From: Deltaproteobacteria bacterium | GTDB taxonomy: Bacteria; Desulfobacterota; Dissulfuribacteria; Dissulfuribacterales; QOAL01 | DNA: 35,000 bases | Direction: 5' to 3' | NCBI GenBank assembly: GCA_026995935.1 | Contig: JALWNK010000048.1 | Location: 1-35,000 of the forward strand | Part shown: positions 27,247-35,000 of the stretch, piece by piece | Position numbering within the stretch: the stretch's first letter is position 1 | Layout of the letters: every line of letters begins with the position of its first letter | Program-made: the position numbers and the translations under genes | The notes under the pieces: generated by a model | Told to the model about the DNA's origin: nothing | Database searches by the model: none | Seen by the model: only the letters and a program-made list of their open reading frames with translations

Positions 27247-28296
27247 CTAGTGCCAGTCCTGGACTATTTGTACTCTGCCGGGGCCCTCTTTGACGTTTCC
27301 AATTATTGATGCGTGTTCGTGCCCCAGCTTATGGAGCCTATTAATAAGATTTTCCCCCTCAGATTCCTTTATGCTGATTAGAAGGCCCCCTGAGGTCTGG
27401 GCGTCGAACAACACGGTTACGAGTTCGTCATCCAGGCCTTTGTCAATCTCAAAGGATTTTTTGCAAAATTCCTTGTTGGAATAATCCCCTTCAGGAATAA
27501 AGCCCATTTTTAGAAATTCCATGGTCTCAGGAAGAACTGGCACCTTCCTGGCAGCTATATTTATGGTGCATTTGCTGGCAATGGCCATTTCCAGGGCATG
27601 TCCTGCCAGGCCAAAGCCGGTTATGTCTGTTGCCCCAGAGGCGCCAAGCTCCACCATGAGCCTTGATGCATCTCTGTTTAAGGTCTTCATTACATGGATG
27701 AGCAGATATTTGGCCTCTCCCTTTAACATACCCGCCTTGAGGGCAGTGGACAGTATGCCCGTTCCTATAGGCTTGGTCAGGACAAGCACGTCTCCCGGCC
27801 TTGCCCCGCTGTTGGAGATAAATTTTTTTGGATGAACCAGCCCTGTAACAGAAAGTCCGTATTTGGGTTCCGGATCTTCAACGCTGTGTCCACCCACTAG
27901 AAGGGCCTCTGCCTCATGGATTTTCTCAATCCCTCCTTTCAAGATGGCCTTTAAAACATCCTTTGGTTGCTCCTTTATGGGAAAGCAAAGGATGTTCATG
28001 GCAGTAACGGGTGTTGCTCCAACTGCATAGATGTCGCTAAGGGAGTTTGCCGCTGCAATCTGGCCAAATTCATAGGGGTCATCCACAATGGGAGTGAAGA
28101 AATCCAGGCTCTGCACAATGGCCAGCTCGTCTGACAGGCGGTAAATGCCTGCATCTGCTGCAGCCTCCATTCCCATCAAAAGGTTGGGGTGGGAGGAAAG
28201 GGGAAGATCGCAAAGGATGTCTGCCAGGTCTCCCGGACCTATTTTTGCCGCTCAACCCGCGGCCTTGGAAAGAGAGGTTAATCTTTTCTTGTCCAT
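27247..28296 (-). CDS. selD: Selenide, water dikinase, a UGA-encoded selenoprotein
   Basis: SelD makes selenophosphate from selenide and ATP, the selenium donor for SelA. The 349-residue product begins MDKKRLTSLSKAAG, then an in-frame TGA (28254-28252) as codon 15, then AAKIGPGDLADIL. The UGA sits exactly where other SelDs carry the catalytic Cys or Sec, and essential Lys18 follows, so it encodes selenocysteine. A caller treating UGA as stop would start at the ATG at 28179 and lose 39 residues, including the active site. The rest is canonical (ADAGIYRLSDELAIVQSLDFFTP, GGHSVEDPEPKYGL, GASGATDITGFGLAGHALEMA). The ATG at 28296 lies 15 bp after the HAD gene stop. Confidence 0.96.
28226..28254 (-). 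promoter_or_regulatory. Putative bacterial SECIS element in selD
   Basis: Just downstream of the UGA (28254-28252) the mRNA can form AGGUC/GACCU (28240-28236 with 28230-28226) around the loop CGGGA. The apical loop starts 17 nt after the UGA and has G as its second base, consistent with known bacterial SECIS hairpins bound by SelB. Folding was done by eye. Confidence 0.65.
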
Positions 28297-28311
28297 GAAG
28301 ATTTGCAGGAT

Positions 28312-28809
28312 CTATTTCCTGAGTGTGGCAATCATCCTGTTTTTCTTAAGGAAGATGTCTAGGGCGTCACAGATATTCAAAAAGACCGCTTGACTTGCAG
28401 AAAGGGCCTCCATGGATGCCCCTTCTGGGCCTATGACGGAAATTCCAAGGGCCGCCTCCCTGAGAAGCAGTGCATCGTTGCATCCGTTTCCTATGGCAGC
28501 AGTGCGTTCTCTACCTAGTTTTTCCAGAAAATTCAGCTTTTGGATGTCCCCCCTTCCTGAATCCAGTTTGTGCACCTCAATGGATGTGTCTTTCTTCAGG
28601 GAGTCGAGGATTTCATCGGCTGTCTGATGGGTATCAGCAGTTAGGAGATAAACGTTTAGGATTTCGGACAGCTTCTTTAATCGTTCTTCCACGCCCTCTA
28701 TGAACTTTCCGTCAACTGTTAGGGTGCCATTTAGATCAAGTACCAGGTTGGAAAGGTCATAAAAAACACCGCATGGCAGGTCAATTTCCAGATTTTTCTT
28801 GACTATCAT
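28312..28809 (-). CDS. HAD-family protein, soluble P-type-ATPase-like
   Basis: A 165-residue cytoplasmic HAD fold with motif I LDLNGTLT (nucleophile D25), motif II LLTADT, a conserved lysine region and motif IV GNGCNDALLL. It is close to the catalytic domain of P-type ATPases without membrane segments (COG4087 type). Position +2 after the nucleophile, Asp in most HAD phosphatases, is Asn27, so the phosphatase rate may be low. AGGTGA stands before the ATG. It lies 15 bp after YkvA and 15 bp before selD, implying one transcript. The substrate is unknown. Confidence 0.85.
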   Translation of the reverse strand: MIVKKNLEIDLPCGVFYDLSNLVLDLNGTLTVDGKFIEGVEERLKKLSEILNVYLLTADTHQTADEILDSLKKDTSIEVHKLDSGRGDIQKLNFLEKLGRERTAAIGNGCNDALLLREAALGISVIGPEGASMEALSASQAVFLNICDALDIFLKKNRMIATLRK

Positions 28810-28824
28810 GGTTCTGTCACCTGT

Positions 28825-29214
28825 TTAATGTTGTTCCACCTTGGCAAGCAGTGCCCTTCTGACTCTCGGAGGCAGAAATGCCACTGCCCACTCAGATATT
28901 TGCTTGAGAAGGGTTACTAGCTCTTCAGGCCCGTCCCAGTACTGGGCCAGGACCTTTTCGTCTGTCCTGAGGATGAGGCGCAAAAGGGCAAGGGCTATCA
29001 GATAAAGGTCATCTACCATCCCCAAAAAAGGAATCCAGTCAGGTACGATATCGGCAGGATTTATCAGATAGGCTATGGTGGCGCCAAGAATTGCCTTGTC
29101 TGTAGCAGAAACCCTCGAATCTCTAAGGAGGTTTAAAAGCAGCCTGAAAAATCTGGGGATATAATTCAAAAAACCAGGTGACCTTGTTGGTGTTGTCCTT
29201 TTAAATTTGGCCAT
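28825..29214 (-). CDS. YkvA/DUF1232 membrane-associated protein
   Basis: A 129-residue protein with the DUF1232 core AYLINPADIVPDWIPFLGMVDD (residues about 48-69), followed by a hydrophobic helix LYLIALALLRLIL. The family is widespread and functionally undefined. The start at 29214 lacks a Shine-Dalgarno. It is first in the leftward unit YkvA, HAD, SelD and diverges from the unknown gene at 29366. Confidence 0.88.
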   Translation of the reverse strand: MAKFKRTTPTRSPGFLNYIPRFFRLLLNLLRDSRVSATDKAILGATIAYLINPADIVPDWIPFLGMVDDLYLIALALLRLILRTDEKVLAQYWDGPEELVTLLKQISEWAVAFLPPRVRRALLAKVEQH

Positions 29215-29365
29215 AATCGTTATTATTAACTACTGCCATGGTAGAATAGGTTCATTTACATCTTAACTGGTAAGTAAAAAACTAAAAAAATTATTGAAAA
29301 TAGTCAACTTTAATGGAGTTTTTTCAGGGTCTGACAGTAAAACGGCAGTTAAGAGGAGAAAATTC

Positions 29366-30400
29366 GTGGAAAAGTCCAAGGCCATTCTTTATCCAAGGTG
29401 TTTTGTTAAAAGGAAAACAGGCTCATTTATGGCTCCCTTCTTTGAAGAGCTTTTGGTTCTTTCCCCCACAGAGGCGGATAGTACCAAAATAGACACCGCC
29501 CATTTTGAAAATAAATATTCTCTGAAGGTTACCTCATGGATTGCCCGTGAAAATGGCAAGCTATCCAAAGAGCTTGCACAGGGAATAAAGGCACTGACAG
29601 AGTGGGGTGAGCAGCTTGGTCTGGGCCAGAGCGTAAGCTTCGAGACCCTTTACTCGGCCCTGAGCTCGTCACAGGATTCAGAGATGAAGTCTGTCATGCA
29701 GGCACTGAAGGGTGGCAAAAAGGAGGACAGGCTCACGGCTGCACTGGCCTTTCTTTCTCTCTCAGTGGAGGCTGACAAAAGAGAAGACGATCTGGAGTTG
29801 GAGCTTGAAAGGGTTGAAGAGAGGGCAAAAAGTATTTCAAGGCTTGTGGAGGATGAAACCATACTGCCAGAGGCACAGGAAAGCTATTACTACGTCAGGC
29901 CCTTAAACAAGGCAAGGGAGAGAATGAGGGCCTGGGCCCGGCTGGCCCTTTCAGAAAACCATATCCCAGGTGCCTGGCCAGTGGGGGAAAGCATTGCCGT
30001 AAAGGACCTCGTTGATGCAGCCTATGAGTCCCTTTCCGGAGGGAAAGCGGTTCTGGATGTTATGAGCGTGTACATACCGGCAGAAGAGGAAAAATTGTCG
30101 GATAGGGACTTGATTTTTCGCTCGCGCACCATATTTAAAGATATTTTAGCACTCCTTCAAAACACCTGTGCTGATCAGTCCTTCAAGGAGGAGGCGGAAT
30201 TCAAGGAGCTTGTCCTTGCCCTGGCAGAGTCCCTCGATTCAAAACGCTGGGAAGAGGTGAGAGGGCCGCGGCTAGTGCTAAGTTTATACCCGGGTTTTTC
30301 CTGGCAGGAACTTGTTTTAGAGGCTGCAAAGATAGACAAAAAGGAGTTTGAGCTCAAGGAACACCAAGGGAAGCTGTGCGCCTCATTTTTTATCCTTTAG
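29366..30400 (+). CDS. Unrecognised helical protein
   Basis: A 344-residue protein I do not recognise. It has no signal peptide or membrane segment. Composition and spacing suggest mostly alpha-helix, with a highly acidic/basic heptad stretch (about residues 130-160: KREDDLELELERVEERAKS) likely to form a coiled coil. I start at GTG 29366, preceded by GAGGAG at 7 nt; the frame is open from a TTG at 29294 that has no ribosome site. Its 3' end overlaps the convergent hflC end by 18 bp. Codon use resembles its neighbours, so recent transfer is not indicated. Confidence 0.72.
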   Translation: MEKSKAILYPRCFVKRKTGSFMAPFFEELLVLSPTEADSTKIDTAHFENKYSLKVTSWIARENGKLSKELAQGIKALTEWGEQLGLGQSVSFETLYSALSSSQDSEMKSVMQALKGGKKEDRLTAALAFLSLSVEADKREDDLELELERVEERAKSISRLVEDETILPEAQESYYYVRPLNKARERMRAWARLALSENHIPGAWPVGESIAVKDLVDAAYESLSGGKAVLDVMSVYIPAEEEKLSDRDLIFRSRTIFKDILALLQNTCADQSFKEEAEFKELVLALAESLDSKRWEEVRGPRLVLSLYPGFSWQELVLEAAKIDKKEFELKEHQGKLCASFFIL

Positions 30401-31324
30401 CCTCTTCTCCTCTTCCTCCAGGGAGTTTCCCTTAATGAATTTCAGAAATTCGTTGTCAGGTGTGATGACAAGGGTGGTGCCATTTTTAAGCGAGTTTCTA
30501 TAGGCATCAAGGCTTCTCAAAAACTTGAAAAATTTTGGATCCTTGTTGTAGGCGGCTGCATAGATTCTTGCCGCGTCTGCATCTGCACGCCCCTTGATTT
30601 CTTTGGCTGTCTTGTAGGCCTCAGAGGTTATTATCCTTAACTGCCTTTCTTTTTCCCCTGCAATCCGTGCAGCCTCTCCGGCCCCTTCTGCCCGGTACTG
30701 CTCGGCGATCCTTTTTCTTTCCGCTATCATTCTTGCGTAAACCTTTTGCCTTACGTCTTCCACGTAGTTTATGCGCTTGAACCTGAAGTCGAGTATTTCA
30801 ATGCCAAGGTCCTTTGCCTTCTCTGCCGCTTGTTTCAATACCTCTTTGGACAGTACCTCACGGCCATACTTTATGGGCTCAAGCTTCTTGTTGGCCTTTT
30901 TTTCTATGCCGCTTCTCACCAGTTCAATGAGTCTGTGGCTTGCTACGACATTTCGAGTACCACCATCAAGGATGTCGTCTAGCCTGCTTTGGGCGATTCT
31001 CTGATTTCTGAGCCTCTGAAAGAAAAGGAGTGGATCTGCAATCCTCCACCTGGCATATGTATCCACCCAGATGAACCTCTTGTCCTTGGTGGGAATCTGG
31101 TTGGGGTCGCCATCCCAGGCGAGAAATCTTTTCTCAAAATAGTTGGCTTCCTGGATAAAGGGTATCTTGAAGTGAAGGCCTGGCTCCAGAATGGGTTTCC
31201 CAATGGGTTTTCCGAACTGGGTGATAACAACCTGCTGGGTCTCGTTGACCGTATAAAATGCCCCGCTCAGGACCAGTGCAATACCTATGAGCACCAATAT
31301 TACAAGTGAAGAAAATATCCTCAT
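30383..31324 (-). CDS. hflC: HflC, band-7/SPFH protease modulator
   Basis: HflC and HflK form a large membrane complex that encases and modulates the FtsH protease. The 313-residue protein has an N-terminal membrane anchor (LVILVLIGIALVLSGAFYTV), the SPFH domain beginning NETQQVVITQFGKPIG, and a helical region rich in Ala/Glu/Arg (ERKRIAEQYRAEGAGEAARI). The ATG overlaps the hflK stop (ATGA, 31324-31321), so translation is coupled. ftsH is not in the window. Confidence 0.95.
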   Translation of the reverse strand: MRIFSSLVILVLIGIALVLSGAFYTVNETQQVVITQFGKPIGKPILEPGLHFKIPFIQEANYFEKRFLAWDGDPNQIPTKDKRFIWVDTYARWRIADPLLFFQRLRNQRIAQSRLDDILDGGTRNVVASHRLIELVRSGIEKKANKKLEPIKYGREVLSKEVLKQAAEKAKDLGIEILDFRFKRINYVEDVRQKVYARMIAERKRIAEQYRAEGAGEAARIAGEKERQLRIITSEAYKTAKEIKGRADADAARIYAAAYNKDPKFFKFLRSLDAYRNSLKNGTTLVITPDNEFLKFIKGNSLEEEEKRLKDKK

Positions 31325-32307
31325 GGCTTCACCTTCTTATCAATGTTGAGAAATGGTATGAGCCCCTTCACCTTTTCATCCACGATGACCTTTCGCTGGA
31401 ATCTCGGATAGATCTCCTCCATGGTCTCCAGGAAAATCCTTGTTCTTGTGACCTGGGGCGCCTCCTTGTAGGCCTTGAGTATCTGTTCGAAAAACAGGGC
31501 ATCACCCTTTGCCCTGTTTATTCGGTCTGCTGCATAGCCCTTGGCCTCCTGGATGGTTTGAAGGGCCTGGCCCTTGGCCCTTGGAATCACCTTGTTGTAC
31601 TCTGCCCAGGCATCGTTTATCATTCGCTCCTTTTCCTGCTGGGCCTGGTTCACCTCATTGAAGGAGGGCTTGACAGGGTCAGGCGGGTTGGCGTCCTGGA
31701 GCACGATTTGTTCCACTACGATGCCTGTTTTATACTGGTTGCAAAGCTCCTGCAGTTTTTTCTTGACCTCGTCTGCAATTTCCTGCCTGCCTACGGTGAG
31801 CACCTCTGTAACCGTCTTGTCCCCCACCACCTCGCGCATTATTGCCTCGTTCATGTCCCTGAATGTCTGGCGGGGGTTTTTCACCTTGAAGAGGTAGAAA
31901 TATGGATTCCTTATCCTGTACTGGGTGATCCATTCCACAACCGCCACGTTCAGGTCCCCGGTTAGCATGAGGGATTCATGTTCGAAATTTTTTTGTGAAT
32001 AGCGAGTCCTGACCCCAGGCACCTCAGTACGAAACCCGAATTCTTCCTTGAGCTGTCTCTGCACGGGGATTTTTATCACCTGCTCTATTGGATATGGAAA
32101 CTTAAAGTGGAGTCCAGGCTGGGTCTCCTTTTGAAATTTCCCGAATCTGAGTACAAGCCCAACTTCTTCGGGCTCTACAGTGTACCAGCAGTTCCATAGA
32201 ATAACGCCAACAAGAAACAAAATTACAATGGGAAGGGCAGACCTGAACTGTTTCTTGATTTGTTTCCCGTCTGGCGGGTTGAAATTGGCCGGATTCTTTA
32301 AGTCCAT
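31321..32307 (-). CDS. hflK: HflK, band-7/SPFH protease modulator
   Basis: The 328-residue partner of HflC. A cytoplasmic proline-containing N-terminus (FNPPDGKQIKK) precedes the membrane helix ALPIVILFLVGVILWNC, then the SPFH domain (YTVEPEEVGLVLRFGKFQ, QPGLHFKFPYPIEQV) and the C-terminal helical region with DANPPDPVKPSFNEVNQAQQ, diagnostic of HflK. The usual long Gly-rich N-terminal tail of some HflKs is absent. It is the first gene of the hflKC operon. Confidence 0.95.
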   Translation of the reverse strand: MDLKNPANFNPPDGKQIKKQFRSALPIVILFLVGVILWNCWYTVEPEEVGLVLRFGKFQKETQPGLHFKFPYPIEQVIKIPVQRQLKEEFGFRTEVPGVRTRYSQKNFEHESLMLTGDLNVAVVEWITQYRIRNPYFYLFKVKNPRQTFRDMNEAIMREVVGDKTVTEVLTVGRQEIADEVKKKLQELCNQYKTGIVVEQIVLQDANPPDPVKPSFNEVNQAQQEKERMINDAWAEYNKVIPRAKGQALQTIQEAKGYAADRINRAKGDALFFEQILKAYKEAPQVTRTRIFLETMEEIYPRFQRKVIVDEKVKGLIPFLNIDKKVKP

Positions 32308-32408
32308 CTGCTTTGACCGTCCTTGGGTTTGTTTTTATTTTGTATAATTTTGACAATGATGTGACTTATTTCAAACAAACAATACTTTGCCCTTTTTAAT
32401 AAAGAAAG

Positions 32409-33326
32409 CTATTTCCTTTTGCCATGGGGATGGGACCTTCCAAAGATTTCTTTCAGTCTGGCCACATCAAGGCTAGTGTAGACCTGAGTGGTACTAACCG
32501 AGGCATGTCCGAGGAGTTTTTGAATTGATCTTAGATCCGCCCCTGCCTCCAGGAGGTGGGTGGCCATTGAGTGGCGAAAGACATGGGGAGTCAGGCGTTC
32601 GGACGTTGGAAGGCTCCAGCCCAAACGCTGGATCATGCGCTGGACGCTTCTCTGGGTGAGCCTGCCACCTCTTGCGTTTATAAAAAGGGCCTTTTCCCTT
32701 TTCAGGTGGAGCCTTTCAAGGAGATTTGCCCTTTCTGGTAGATACCTTTCGAGGCTCTCCCTGGCCTTTTGCCCAAAAGGAACGATTCGCTCCTTTCTCC
32801 CTTTTCCCCGCACCCTGACTATCTCAGGGGAGAAAAGCGTATCATCCACATCAAGCCCTGTGAGCTCGCTCACTCTGATTCCGGTACTGTACAATAACTC
32901 CTTGATTGCCTGGTCCCTGATACCAACAAAGTCGTTTCTAGGTTGGTTATCAAGGAGCCTTTTCATGTCATCTGCAGTGATGCTTTTAGGCAGGGGCCGC
33001 ATGCGCAGCGGAAAGCCTATGGGCTCAGCCGGATTTGAGCGCACATATCCTGACCTTGTTAAAAATTTGTAAAGACTCCTTACAGAAGACAGTTTTCTGG
33101 AAATGGTGGTGCGTTTAAGGCCCTTTTTCCCTAGAAGCATGAGCCATCTTCTTATGTCCTTTGGTTCAACATTTTGAACCGTCCTTTTTATAGACTTTAA
33201 ATAGGAGCCGAATTCCTCAAGGTCCCTCTTGTAGGCCTCTATTGTATTTTGAGAGCAGTTTCTTTCTGAGTCCAGAAACATGAGGAACTGCCCAAGAAGT
33301 GATGAAAAATCTTGATGCTTGCCCAT
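32409..33326 (-). CDS. xerC: Tyrosine recombinase XerC
   Basis: XerC with XerD resolves chromosome dimers at dif. The 305-residue form has an N-terminal core-binding domain (FLMFLDSERNCSQNTIEAYK) and a catalytic domain with all active residues: Arg in STGIRVSELTGLD, Lys in VRGKGRKERIVPFG, H-x-x-R in TPHVFRHSMATHLLE, His in LGHASVSTTQ and Tyr in VYTSLD. The C-terminus resembles XerC more than XerD. I place the start at ATG 33326, matching the family N-terminus; a GTG at 33368 is also in frame. It diverges from dprA. Confidence 0.88.
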   Translation of the reverse strand: MGKHQDFSSLLGQFLMFLDSERNCSQNTIEAYKRDLEEFGSYLKSIKRTVQNVEPKDIRRWLMLLGKKGLKRTTISRKLSSVRSLYKFLTRSGYVRSNPAEPIGFPLRMRPLPKSITADDMKRLLDNQPRNDFVGIRDQAIKELLYSTGIRVSELTGLDVDDTLFSPEIVRVRGKGRKERIVPFGQKARESLERYLPERANLLERLHLKREKALFINARGGRLTQRSVQRMIQRLGWSLPTSERLTPHVFRHSMATHLLEAGADLRSIQKLLGHASVSTTQVYTSLDVARLKEIFGRSHPHGKRK

Positions 33327-33449
33327 TTTTACCGATGATAGTACAAAAGGACCTTCTTGTTCAGCCACTTAAGGTCAAAAAATAAACGTTTTCTGTCTGC
33401 TTTTTTGGATAATACAGGCTAATCAGGGGCGGATAAAGGAAAAGTTTTC

Positions 33450-34565
33450 ATGCAGGTAGATATGTCAGAAAAGGACGCAACCCTTTCGTTGCTGCTTATA
33501 AAGGGTCTTGGCTCAAGGAGGTTTTTTAGGCTGAGAAAGGTCTTTGGCTCTGCCCTGGATGTCTGGAAACATGCAAGCAGAAAGGGATTGGAAGGCTTGG
33601 TACCTGATTCGGTTTTACAGGCAATACTCAAGGGGCCGGATGAAAAAGGGCTAAAAAAGCTAAAAGAAACCTGCAAAAGAGAGGGCTTTTGGCTCCTTTT
33701 TTACAATGACCCTGACTATCCGCCTTCTTTGAGGCACATACATGACCCACCTGCCCTGCTTTTTGGAGCAGGAAACAGGAAGGTGCTTTCCAGCAGATGC
33801 GTTGCCATTGTTGGCTCAAGAAAATCGTCCACCTATGGTCAAAGAGTTTGCGTTTCCATTGCGAAGAGTCTTTCTGAGGCAGGGCTTACCATAGTTTCAG
33901 GCCTTGCTCTGGGCATCGATGCCTGTGCGCACCGTGCGGCCGTGGAGTCAGGGGGCTCCACCATTGCGGTAAAGGGATGCGGCCTTGACGTCAGGTATCC
34001 CATGAGAAACGTATCCCTTGCAGAGAAAATTTCGGAAAATGGCGCAGTAATAAGCGAGTTTTTTCCAGAGGTAATGGCCGAGCCTGGGAATTTTCCTGCC
34101 AGAAACAGGATAATAAGTGGACTCAGCCTGGGTGTGGTGGTTGTGGAGGGTGGGGTAAAAAGTGGCTCCCTCATTACGGCATATCTTGCCCTTGAACAGG
34201 GACGGGAGGTCATGGCCGTACCAGGAAGCGTTTTTTCTCATGGTAGTAAGGGTTGCCACAAGCTTATAAAGGAGGGGGCCACACTTGTTGAATCTGGTAA
34301 GGATGTTCTTGAAACACTTGGGCTTGACAAGGGATTTGCCAACACCAATTCCCCTGAAAAGCCCCATAAGAGACCTGCCATATCAGGAGAGGCCGGCAAG
34401 GTTATTGACAAACTGGAGGCCGACCCTCAACATATTGATGAAATAGCTTTTAAATGTTCCATGCCCGCTTCAAGGGTGGCCTCCATTCTTATAGAGCTTG
34501 AGCTCAAGGACCTGGTCACCTCCTGGGGAAGCGGGATGTATAGCTTAATAAAGAGTAACGAGTAA
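33450..34565 (+). CDS. dprA: DNA-processing protein DprA
   Basis: DprA loads RecA on incoming single-stranded DNA during natural transformation; it is also conserved in non-competent species. The 371-residue protein has an N-terminal helical domain, the Rossmann core (VAIVGSRKSSTYGQRV, VSGLALGIDACAHRAA, FPARNRIISGLS, VVVEGGVKSGSLITAYLALE, MAVPGS) and a C-terminal winged helix (IDEIAFKCSMPASRVASILI). ATG 33450 has AAAGGA upstream; an ATG at 33462 is possible. topA follows after 6 bp, a conserved pairing in many bacteria. Confidence 0.95.
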   Translation: MQVDMSEKDATLSLLLIKGLGSRRFFRLRKVFGSALDVWKHASRKGLEGLVPDSVLQAILKGPDEKGLKKLKETCKREGFWLLFYNDPDYPPSLRHIHDPPALLFGAGNRKVLSSRCVAIVGSRKSSTYGQRVCVSIAKSLSEAGLTIVSGLALGIDACAHRAAVESGGSTIAVKGCGLDVRYPMRNVSLAEKISENGAVISEFFPEVMAEPGNFPARNRIISGLSLGVVVVEGGVKSGSLITAYLALEQGREVMAVPGSVFSHGSKGCHKLIKEGATLVESGKDVLETLGLDKGFANTNSPEKPHKRPAISGEAGKVIDKLEADPQHIDEIAFKCSMPASRVASILIELELKDLVTSWGSGMYSLIKSNE

Positions 34566-34571
34566 GAGAGT

Positions 34572-35000
34572 ATGAAAAAAGGACTGGTAATAGTTGAATC
34601 ACCCACAAAGGTAAGAACGCTCAAGAGATATCTGGGCGGAGACTATGAAATCATGGCCTCTGTTGGCCACGTAAAGGATCTTCCGCCAAAAAGGCTAGGC
34701 GTTGACAAGGAAAAGGGTTTTAAGCCTGAGTACGTGGTCATAAGGGGCAAGGGTCAGGTCTTAAAAAAGCTCAAAAACGCCGCTTCAAAGGTTCAGGACG
34801 TGTATCTTGCCCCCGACCCTGACCGGGAGGGAGAGGCCATTGCCTGGCATATAGCAGAGGAGCTCAAGAAGGCGAAGGCTGGAAATGGCAGGCGATACCA
34901 TAGGGTTCTGTTCCATGAGCTTACGAGGCGGGCAATCTTAGATGCCCTAAAGACTCCCACAACCCTCAACAAGAACCGGTTTGAATCCCAGCAGGCCCGC
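34572..35000 (+). CDS. topA: DNA topoisomerase I (3' end beyond window)
   Basis: The first 143 codons of the type IA topoisomerase that relaxes negative supercoils. The TOPRIM domain is visible: VIVESPTKVRTLKRYL with the catalytic Glu, ASVGHVKDLPPKRLGVD, and the acidic metal site LAPDPDREGEAIAWHI. The active-site tyrosine and zinc fingers lie beyond 35000. The start is 6 bp after dprA and the two are probably co-transcribed. Confidence 0.97.
   Translation, partial: MKKGLVIVESPTKVRTLKRYLGGDYEIMASVGHVKDLPPKRLGVDKEKGFKPEYVVIRGKGQVLKKLKNAASKVQDVYLAPDPDREGEAIAWHIAEELKKAKAGNGRRYHRVLFHELTRRAILDALKTPTTLNKNRFESQQAR

Overview
This 35 kb window looks like ordinary chromosome from a Gram-negative anaerobe, most likely a deltaproteobacterium (Desulfobacterota). 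That placement is inference from gene content: a rubredoxin, a selenocysteine pathway (selA, and a selD that is itself a selenoprotein), an IscR-like Rrf2 regulator, a TPR protein of a type seen in that group, an exosortase-type (XrtA/EpsH) exopolysaccharide locus, an outer-membrane beta-barrel and lspA. No phage, insertion sequence, CRISPR array or rRNA was seen.

Layout. Positions 1-5200: start of an unknown leftward gene, rubredoxin with its own promoter and terminator, thiE, a NifU-C-domain scaffold, rlmH (leftward), selA, and a TPR protein coupled to selA. tRNA-Phe(GAA) follows at 5287. From 5414 to 14816 everything reads leftward: serS, a TraB-like protein, comM, groEL-groES with a perfect CIRCE operator, lspA, an M48 metalloprotease with TPRs, a KptA-like protein and an HDOD protein. 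After a 311-bp intergenic region rich in repeats comes the rightward operon 15128-25130: a small HNH protein, polysaccharide export protein, beta-barrel, chain-length determinant, AAA ATPase, tyrosine kinase, sugar transferase, glmS and a UDP-glucuronate 4-epimerase. tRNA-Pro(GGG) and a terminator close it. The last part has an Rrf2 regulator divergent from a creatininase-family/TlpA pair, then leftward ykvA-HAD-selD, an unrecognised gene, hflK-hflC, xerC, and rightward dprA-topA (topA cut by the window end).

How genes work together. The 15-25 kb operon combines precursor supply (GlmS makes glucosamine-6-phosphate, the epimerase makes UDP-galacturonate) with a priming transferase and a Wzx/Wzy-style export apparatus. 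SelA and SelD supply Sec-tRNA synthesis and selenophosphate; SelD needs selenocysteine for its own synthesis, read from an in-frame UGA at 28252-28254. GroES/EL, HflKC and the M48 protease form a protein quality-control set. DprA and ComM are both DNA-uptake/recombination factors.

Most notable: the UGA-containing selD that simple gene calling truncates; a rubredoxin whose first metal-binding pair is C-x-C; a KptA-like protein lacking expected catalytic residues; an HNH gene heading an exopolysaccharide operon that lacks exosortase; and selA/rlmH start codons interlocked in one CATG. I found no convincing wholly new system, but these are concrete leads.
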